A stretch of DNA of 10,767 nt, from assembly GCA_041655055.1 (NCBI GenBank), contig JBBAGE010000077.1:1-10767 (forward strand). The letters run 5' to 3'. The notes beneath the pieces are model-generated. The model was given only the letters and a program-made list of their open reading frames with translations. It had not been told where the DNA came from and made no database searches. The position numbers were made by a program, and so were the translations under genes. The stretch comes from JBBAGE01 sp041655055 (lineage in GTDB: Bacteria > Pseudomonadota > Alphaproteobacteria > Rhodobacterales > Rhodobacteraceae). This document shows, in pieces, positions 6,472-10,767 of this stretch (position 1 is the first letter of the stretch; each line of letters opens with the position of its first letter).

Positions 6472-6506
6472 GCGGCTCTCTTCTCCCGTATGGGGAAGAG
6501 GGCCGC
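6472..6506 (+). repeat. 15-bp hairpin in the ehuB-ehuC gap (REP-like palindrome / mRNA stabiliser or partial terminator)
   Basis: Ten bases after the ehuB stop, a 35-base palindrome folds into a 15-bp stem (arms 6472-6486 and 6492-6506, 13 Watson-Crick pairs and 2 G-U) with a five-base loop. The arms are built on CTCTTCTCC / GGGAAGAG, resembling the short dispersed palindromes common in rhizobial genomes (recalled, not searched). No T-run follows directly (a TTTTT occurs only at about 6554-6558). The location after a binding-protein gene and before permease genes matches the common layout where a stem-loop raises binding-protein mRNA relative to the membrane subunits. Confidence 0.6.
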
Positions 6507-6599
6507 ACCCATCCAGCATCTGGCCATTGTGGCTCGGGATTTCATGTCTGACAGCGTTTTTCTCTCTGCACGGCGACAACAAGCGGGGCATGGCAGCCG

Positions 6600-7259
6600 A
6601 TGATCGACTGGTCTGGATATGTCGGCCTGATTCTGCAAGGAGCGCTGGTGACGATCCAGCTGACCTTGATGGGGTGTGCGCTGGCGCTGGTGATGGCGTT
6701 TGTGGCCGGGCTTGGGCGGCTATCGCATATTGCAGCGCTGCGCTGGCTGGCGACCGTCTATATTGAATTTTTCCGTGGGACGTCGATTTTCGTCCAGCTG
6801 TTTTGGGCCTATTTCGTGTTGCCGCTGCTCGGATTTGACCTGACCTCGATGCAGGCCGGCGTGCTGGCGCTGGGCCTCAATGTCGGTGCCTATGGTGCGG
6901 AAGCGGTGCGCGGCGCGGTGCAGTCGATTGGTCGCGAACAGTTTGAGGCCTGCGTGGCGATCAACCTGTCGCGATACCAGACCATGCGCCATGTCATCTT
7001 GCCGCAGGCCGTGATCCTGATGCTGCCGACTTTTGGTAACAACGCCATCGAGCTGTTGAAGGCGACCGCCATCGTGTCGCTGATCTCGCTCTCCGACATG
7101 ACGTTTCAGGCCCAGGTGGTGCGGGCGCAGACCGGCAGCACACTGATCCCGTTTGCGACAATCCTGGTGCTCTATTTTGCGATGGCGATGACGATTTCCG
7201 CCTTCATGCGCTGGCTGGAACGCCGCCTGACACGCGGCCTCGATGGAGTGCGCAGCTGA
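6600..7259 (+). CDS. ehuC: Ectoine/hydroxyectoine ABC importer permease EhuC
   Basis: 219-residue inner-membrane permease of the polar-amino-acid (HisM/GlnP-like) type. About five hydrophobic segments are visible: 8-38, 62-80, 84-104, 139-163 and 182-204. The cytoplasmic EAA loop that docks to the ATPase is at 113-137 (EQFEACVAINLSRYQTMRHV, then ILPQA), and the FFRGT / VQLFW stretch (57-69) is typical of the family. The start ATG 6600 gives the conserved short N-terminus before the first membrane segment; only a weak AAGCGGGG-like site precedes it, consistent with lower expression than ehuB. It follows ehuB by 137 bases and overlaps ehuD by one base (TGATG), indicating translational coupling and a likely EhuC-EhuD heterodimer. 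Confidence 0.92.
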   Translation: MIDWSGYVGLILQGALVTIQLTLMGCALALVMAFVAGLGRLSHIAALRWLATVYIEFFRGTSIFVQLFWAYFVLPLLGFDLTSMQAGVLALGLNVGAYGAEAVRGAVQSIGREQFEACVAINLSRYQTMRHVILPQAVILMLPTFGNNAIELLKATAIVSLISLSDMTFQAQVVRAQTGSTLIPFATILVLYFAMAMTISAFMRWLERRLTRGLDGVRS

Positions 7260-7918
7260 TGGAATGGGATTGGGAATTCGTCTGGCAGATCATGCCGACC
7301 CTTTTGGAAGGGTTCAGGATCACCATCATTGCAACGTTATTAGGCTCGGTACTGGCCGCCATCGTCGGTCTGGTGTTTGCAGTGCTGCGCCGCTCGCCAA
7401 ATTCATATATCGCGCGGCCAGTCGGCTTTGTCGCCGAATTCATTCGCGGCACACCGCTTCTGGTGCAGCTTTATTTCCTGTTTTACGTGCTGCCATCGGC
7501 GGGGATTTTACTGTCGCCGCTGGTGGCTGGTGTCATCGGGCTTGGCCTGCATTATGGCACCTATACCGCCGAGGTCTATCGCGGTGGTATTGACAATGTG
7601 CCACGCGGCCAATGGGAAGCCGCCAAAGCCTGCAACCTCAACCCGTTGCAGACATGGCTGCATGTGATCCTGCCGCAGGCGATCCCGCCGATGATCCCGG
7701 CACTGGCAAACTATTTCATCGCGATGTTCAAGGAAACACCGCTGCTGTCGGCGATTACCGTGCTGGAGCTGATGAACCAGGCGCGTAGCATCGCCAACAC
7801 CAATTATCGTTATATCGAGCCGATGACGATGGTGGGCGTGTTCTTCCTGGCAATCTCGATTGTCTCGGTGTTCGGGCTGCGCTGGCTGGAGCGGCGATAT
7901 GGTCAGGTGGAGCGGTAG
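7259..7918 (+). CDS. ehuD: Ectoine/hydroxyectoine ABC importer permease EhuD
   Basis: 219-residue second permease of the same polar-amino-acid family as EhuC. Membrane segments are approximately 20-43, 56-80, 85-106, 139-158 and 190-208. It contains the family's FIRGTPLLVQLYFL element (61-74), the AEVYRGGI element (104-111), and the EAA loop GQWEAAKACNLNPLQTWLHV (117-136) followed by ILPQA, which contacts EhuA. Its ATG overlaps the ehuC stop by one base, so translation is probably coupled. Its TAG is followed by one base and then the eutA ATG, placing transport and catabolism in one transcript. The two permeases are clearly divergent paralogues rather than a recent duplication. Confidence 0.93.
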   Translation: MEWDWEFVWQIMPTLLEGFRITIIATLLGSVLAAIVGLVFAVLRRSPNSYIARPVGFVAEFIRGTPLLVQLYFLFYVLPSAGILLSPLVAGVIGLGLHYGTYTAEVYRGGIDNVPRGQWEAAKACNLNPLQTWLHVILPQAIPPMIPALANYFIAMFKETPLLSAITVLELMNQARSIANTNYRYIEPMTMVGVFFLAISIVSVFGLRWLERRYGQVER

Positions 7919-7919
7919 G

Positions 7920-8696
7920 ATGCAGGCGTTGGACATTCGCCAGCGGGCCATGAAGCCGCCCCTCGATGCACGGCCACGCGACAGCCGTGTGGCGCTGGTG
8001 ATTTTGGCAACCGACCACACCACCGAGCCGGACTATGCCCGGATGGTCGCAAGCGGACGGATCGGCGTTTACGTTACCCGCGTTGCCTATGCCAACCCGA
8101 CGACGCCGGAGAATTTGCGTGCCATGCAACCGGCATTGAGCGCGGCAGCAGCGTTAATCTTGCCGGACGAGGAACTCGACGTGCTTTGCTATTCCTGCAA
8201 CTCGGCGTCGGTGGTGATCGGCGACGATGCTGTGACTGCCGCATTTCAGGCTAGCAAACCCGGCGTCGCAGTGGTGACGCCGCCGCTGGCAACGTGCAAG
8301 GCATTGCAGGCGCTGAGCGTAAGGCGCATCAGTATTTTGACGCCATATCTGGCCGAAACCAGTGCGCCGGTTGCTGCGTATTTTGCAAGCTGTGGCTTTG
8401 TGGTGGCAAGCTTTACCTGCCTTGGCATGGATGACGACCGCGAGATGGCGCGGATTGCACCAGAAACGCTGGTGGAGTTGGCGCGTGAGGCGATGGACCC
8501 GCAGGCGGATGCGCTGATCATCTTGTGCACGGCGCTGCGCGCGGCGGAAGCCGCAGCCGATATTGAGGCTGCACTGGGCAAGCCGGTGGTGACGAGCAAC
8601 CAGGCGAGCGCGTGGATGTGCCTGCGATTGTGCGGTGATGACCGTGCGATGCCGGAACGGGGACGGGTGTTTGCCCTGCCTTTGGCCGCGCCATGA
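7920..8696 (+). CDS. eutA: EutA, Asp/Glu racemase / maleate isomerase-like protein of hydroxyectoine catabolism
   Basis: 258-residue member of the Asp/Glu/hydantoin racemase superfamily (arylmalonate decarboxylase / maleate isomerase branch). The two half-domains each carry a cysteine where the catalytic pair lies: Cys93 in CYSCNSASVVIG (90-101) and Cys203 in LIILCTALRA (199-208). An extra Cys90 precedes the first. The N-terminal strand VALVILATDHTTEPDY (24-39) and central TPPLATCKAL (120-129) are family-like. EutA is encoded with EutB and EutC in clusters of organisms that use 5-hydroxyectoine; a stereochemical (racemase/epimerase) role on the hydroxylated compound has been proposed, but its reaction is not established to my knowledge. 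Start ATG 7920 has GGAG (7909-7912) seven bases upstream; the frame extends left to 7860 only inside ehuD. It overlaps eutB by four bases (ATGA). Confidence 0.88.
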   Translation: MQALDIRQRAMKPPLDARPRDSRVALVILATDHTTEPDYARMVASGRIGVYVTRVAYANPTTPENLRAMQPALSAAAALILPDEELDVLCYSCNSASVVIGDDAVTAAFQASKPGVAVVTPPLATCKALQALSVRRISILTPYLAETSAPVAAYFASCGFVVASFTCLGMDDDREMARIAPETLVELAREAMDPQADALIILCTALRAAEAAADIEAALGKPVVTSNQASAWMCLRLCGDDRAMPERGRVFALPLAAP

Positions 8697-9661
8697 CAGT
8701 GCCGCTGGAGGAAATACGCGCAGCACAGGAGCGGATTTCGGACAAGGTCGCGCGCACCGCGTTGCAGCCGTCGGACGACTTGTCGCGGCGCTGTGGCGTG
8801 CCCGTTTACATGAAGATGGAGCACCGTCAGCCAACCGGAGCGTTCAAGCTGCGGGGCGCCACCAACGCAGTGGCGATGCTTGGCGAAGATGAGCGCCGGC
8901 GCGGCGTGGTCGCCGCTTCAACCGGCAATCATGGCCGCGCGTTGACCTATGCCGCAAGGCTTGAAGGCATAGATGCAACGATCTGCATGTCGCAACTGGT
9001 GCCACACAACAAGCGCGATGCGATTGCCAAACTTGGTGCGCAAATCTGTATCGTCGGTGATAGTCAGGATGAGGCGCAGGCGCAAGCCGAACTCATGGTG
9101 GCGCAGCACGGCATGACGATGGTGCCGCCATTTGATGATGCTGGCGTGATTGCCGGGCAGGGGACAATCGGGCTGGAACTGATCGAGGATCTGCCGCAGG
9201 TCGACACGGTACTGGTGCAGCTGTCGGGTGGCGGGCTGGCGTCCGGCGTGGCGGCGGCGGTCAAAAGTTTGCGACCGCAAACACGGGTAATTGGCGTGTC
9301 GATGGCGCGCGGGGCGGCAATGCAGGCAAGTCTGACGGCAGGCAAGCCGGTGCAGCTGCGCGAGGAAGAAACGCTGGCGGATTCGCTTGGCGGCGGCATC
9401 GGGCTTGCCAATCGCCACACATTTGCCATGTGCCGTGACCTGCTCGACAGGGTGATCCTGCTGTCGGAAGAAGAAATCGCCGCAGGCATCGCCCACGCAT
9501 ATTATGAGGAACGCGAGATCGTCGAAGGGGCTGGTGCGGTGGGTATCGCCGCATTGCTGGCCGGCGAGGTGACACCGCGCGGGCCAGTGGCGCTGATCCT
9601 GTCAGGGCGCAATATCGACATGGATTTGCATCGGCGCGTGATATGCGGGGAGCACGCCTGA
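8693..9661 (+). CDS. eutB: EutB, PLP-dependent threonine dehydratase-like lyase of hydroxyectoine catabolism
   Basis: 322-residue fold-type II PLP enzyme resembling threonine/serine dehydratases. PLP lysine is Lys52 in TGAFKLRGA (48-56). The substrate-carboxylate loop STGNHG is at 76-81, the phosphate-binding Gly-rich loop SGGGLASG at 178-185, EGAGA at 278-282, and LSGRNID (303-309) supplies the serine near the pyridine nitrogen. No C-terminal ACT regulatory domain follows, matching catabolic rather than biosynthetic dehydratases. In eut clusters it is thought to eliminate water or ammonia from a hydroxylated intermediate derived from 5-hydroxyectoine, working with EutC. It overlaps the end of eutA by four bases and its stop overlaps the eutC start by one, so the three are translationally coupled. 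The family is sure; the exact substrate is inferred. Confidence 0.9.
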   Translation: MTVPLEEIRAAQERISDKVARTALQPSDDLSRRCGVPVYMKMEHRQPTGAFKLRGATNAVAMLGEDERRRGVVAASTGNHGRALTYAARLEGIDATICMSQLVPHNKRDAIAKLGAQICIVGDSQDEAQAQAELMVAQHGMTMVPPFDDAGVIAGQGTIGLELIEDLPQVDTVLVQLSGGGLASGVAAAVKSLRPQTRVIGVSMARGAAMQASLTAGKPVQLREEETLADSLGGGIGLANRHTFAMCRDLLDRVILLSEEEIAAGIAHAYYEEREIVEGAGAVGIAALLAGEVTPRGPVALILSGRNIDMDLHRRVICGEHA

Positions 9662-10653
9662 TGAGCCGGATGACGATCCTCACCGAAGTGGATCTGCGAG
9701 CAATCGTGAAGCTCGATCTGGAGACAGTGGCCTGCGTTGAAAATGCGTTTTTAGCATTGGAAACCAAAAAGGTGGCGATGCCGCCGATCCTGCGGCTCGA
9801 TATTCCTGAACATCACGGCGAGGTCGACGTCAAGACGGCCTATGTGCCGGGGATCGACGGGTTCGCGATCAAGATCAGTCCCGGCTTTTTCGACAATCCC
9901 AGGCTTGGCTTGCCGAGCCTCAACGGCGTGATGGTGCTGCTGTCGGCAAGGACCGGGCTGGTTGAGGCGCTGTTGCTCGATAATGGCTATCTCACCGACG
10001 TGCGCACGGCAGCAGCCGGCGCGGTGGCGGCAAAATATCTGGCGCGGGAAGACGCCACTATTGCGGCGATCTTCGGAGCCGGGGTGCAGGCGCGGTTGCA
10101 GCTGGAAGCACTGATGCTGGTGCGCCCGATCCGCGAGGCACGGATATGGGCGCGCGATGTTGCCAGGGCCGGGACGCTGGCGCAGATGCTGCGCGCCGAT
10201 TGTGGCATTGACGTGCACGTCTGTGCTGACGGGGCACGAGCCGCGGCAGGTGCTGACATCATCGTGACGACCACACCAAGCGAGACGCCCATCCTGCGGG
10301 CTGAATGGCTTGAGGCCGGGCAGCATGTCACGGCGATGGGATCGGATGCCGAACACAAGAACGAGATTGACCCGGCAGCACTGCAACGTGCGACGCTTTA
10401 TGTGGCCGACCGTCTCAGCCAGACGCGGGTGCTGGGCGAACTGCATCATGCCATCGCGGCCGGGTTGGTGGACGAAAATGCGGGGTTTGCCGAACTGGGC
10501 CAGGTGATCGCAGGAACCGCACCGGGCCGTCGCGCAGCAGAGGATATCACGATCTGTGACCTCACCGGCACCGGCGTTCAGGACACGGCCATTGCCACAT
10601 TGGCGCGCGATCATGCGGCCCACGCCGGGGTCGGCACGAATTTTGACAGTTGA
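9661..10653 (+). CDS. eutC: EutC, ornithine cyclodeaminase / mu-crystallin family enzyme of hydroxyectoine catabolism
   Basis: 330-residue ornithine cyclodeaminase/mu-crystallin/alanine dehydrogenase-type protein. The substrate-binding part holds KISPGF (71-76, Lys71) and TDVRTAAAGAVAAKYL (112-127, Arg115). The Rossmann NAD(P) site starts at about 134 with IFGAGVQARLQ (137-147), followed by IVTTTP (201-206), MGSDAEHKNEID (226-237) with the family acidic residue Asp229, and DLTGTGVQDTAIA (300-312). Members either cyclise with ammonia loss or reduce imines; here it is presumed to act on the EutB product. ATG 9661 is preferred because it overlaps the eutB stop in a TGATG junction; an in-frame ATG at 9643 would overlap eutB by 19 bases and add six residues without likely homology. 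It is followed after 18 bases by eutD. Confidence 0.9.
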   Translation: MSRMTILTEVDLRAIVKLDLETVACVENAFLALETKKVAMPPILRLDIPEHHGEVDVKTAYVPGIDGFAIKISPGFFDNPRLGLPSLNGVMVLLSARTGLVEALLLDNGYLTDVRTAAAGAVAAKYLAREDATIAAIFGAGVQARLQLEALMLVRPIREARIWARDVARAGTLAQMLRADCGIDVHVCADGARAAAGADIIVTTTPSETPILRAEWLEAGQHVTAMGSDAEHKNEIDPAALQRATLYVADRLSQTRVLGELHHAIAAGLVDENAGFAELGQVIAGTAPGRRAAEDITICDLTGTGVQDTAIATLARDHAAHAGVGTNFDS

Positions 10654-10671
10654 ACCGAGGAGTTCAGTAGC
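10654..10671 (+). promoter_or_regulatory. Strong ribosome binding site for eutD
   Basis: GAGGAG at 10657-10662 lies nine bases before ATG 10672 in the short eutC-eutD gap. It fixes the eutD start and is stronger than the sites of most genes here, consistent with high expression of the ring-opening enzyme. Confidence 0.7.
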
Positions 10672-10767
10672 ATGACATCGCCTTCCCTGAAGTTTACGCG
10701 TGAGGAATATGCGGCGCGGCTGGCCAGGACGCGGCGTGCCATGGAAGCAAAGGGTATCGATGCACTT
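10672..10767 (+). CDS. eutD: EutD/DoeA ectoine hydrolase, N-terminal fragment (window ends inside gene)
   Basis: Only the first 32 codons are present. They begin MTSPSLKFTREEYAARLA and continue TRRAMEAKGIDAL, which matches the start of the creatinase/prolidase-like (M24) ectoine hydrolases: FTR-EYAxR, then an Arg/Ala-rich helix and a GID strand. The full-length family is about 390-400 residues, and the pita-bread catalytic domain would lie beyond the right edge. EutD/DoeA opens the ectoine ring to N-acetyl-2,4-diaminobutyrate and can act on 5-hydroxyectoine. The position right after eutABC and the presence of ehu and enuR upstream make the identification secure even with little sequence. A gene for the deacetylase EutE is expected next but cannot be seen. 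Confidence 0.85.
   Translation, partial: MTSPSLKFTREEYAARLARTRRAMEAKGIDAL

Noticed and set aside
6600..7918. ehuC and ehuD as a recent tandem duplication
   Set aside because: They share the family fold and length, but their sequences differ strongly, as normal for heterodimeric permease pairs.
9751..10623. 290-codon open frame on the minus strand
   Set aside because: Shadow of eutC; no family motif, and the plus strand has a complete cyclodeaminase.
1..10767. Mobile elements, CRISPR arrays, tRNA or rRNA genes
   Set aside because: No transposase or integrase genes, no spaced direct-repeat arrays, and no RNA-gene-like sequences were seen; the window is almost fully coding.

Overview
This window is an almost complete ectoine / 5-hydroxyectoine uptake and catabolism locus. 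The likely source is an alphaproteobacterium, most likely Hyphomicrobiales (Rhizobium/Mesorhizobium/Brucella-like). The reasons are the moderately high GC content, the Ehu-type ABC importer in the order ehuA-B-C-D followed by eutA-B-C-D (the arrangement described in Sinorhizobium meliloti), and alphaproteobacterial-looking proteins throughout. The taxonomic call is an inference from gene order and codon style, not from a marker gene.

Layout. On the minus strand, from about 3173 down to 1, lie asnC (doeX-like Lrp/AsnC regulator), ssd (aldehyde dehydrogenase, doeC-like) and atf (class III aminotransferase, doeD-like, running off the left edge). On the plus strand, from about 3237 to the right edge, lie enuR (MocR/GabR-type PLP-dependent regulator), the ABC importer ehuA (ATPase), ehuB (periplasmic binding protein), ehuC and ehuD (permeases), and then eutA (Asp/Glu racemase-like), eutB (threonine dehydratase-like), eutC (ornithine cyclodeaminase-like) and the first 32 codons of eutD/doeA (ectoine hydrolase). 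The two transcription units diverge from a 63-base gap between asnC and enuR. From ehuC to eutC the genes are fused by 1-4 base stop/start overlaps, except for a 1-base gap between ehuD and eutA, so they form one tight operon.

How it works together (family knowledge). EhuB captures ectoine or hydroxyectoine in the periplasm and EhuACD imports it. EutABC are thought to process the hydroxylated form. EutD opens the ring to N-acetyl-diaminobutyrate, EutE (expected just past the right edge) deacetylates it to 2,4-diaminobutyrate, the aminotransferase makes aspartate-semialdehyde, and the dehydrogenase oxidises that to aspartate. EnuR senses pathway intermediates through its PLP, and the AsnC protein is a second dedicated regulator.

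The most useful non-gene signals are a repeated motif, TTG(A/T)CATGATT, present as one A-form and one T-form copy in each of the two putative control regions (asnC/enuR gap and ehuA leader), which is a good operator candidate, and a 15-bp hairpin between ehuB and ehuC. The dehydrogenase also has altered residues at positions that bind succinate semialdehyde in true SSADHs, supporting aspartate-semialdehyde as its substrate. The system is a known one; I did not find a novel system here, only local features that deserve a check.
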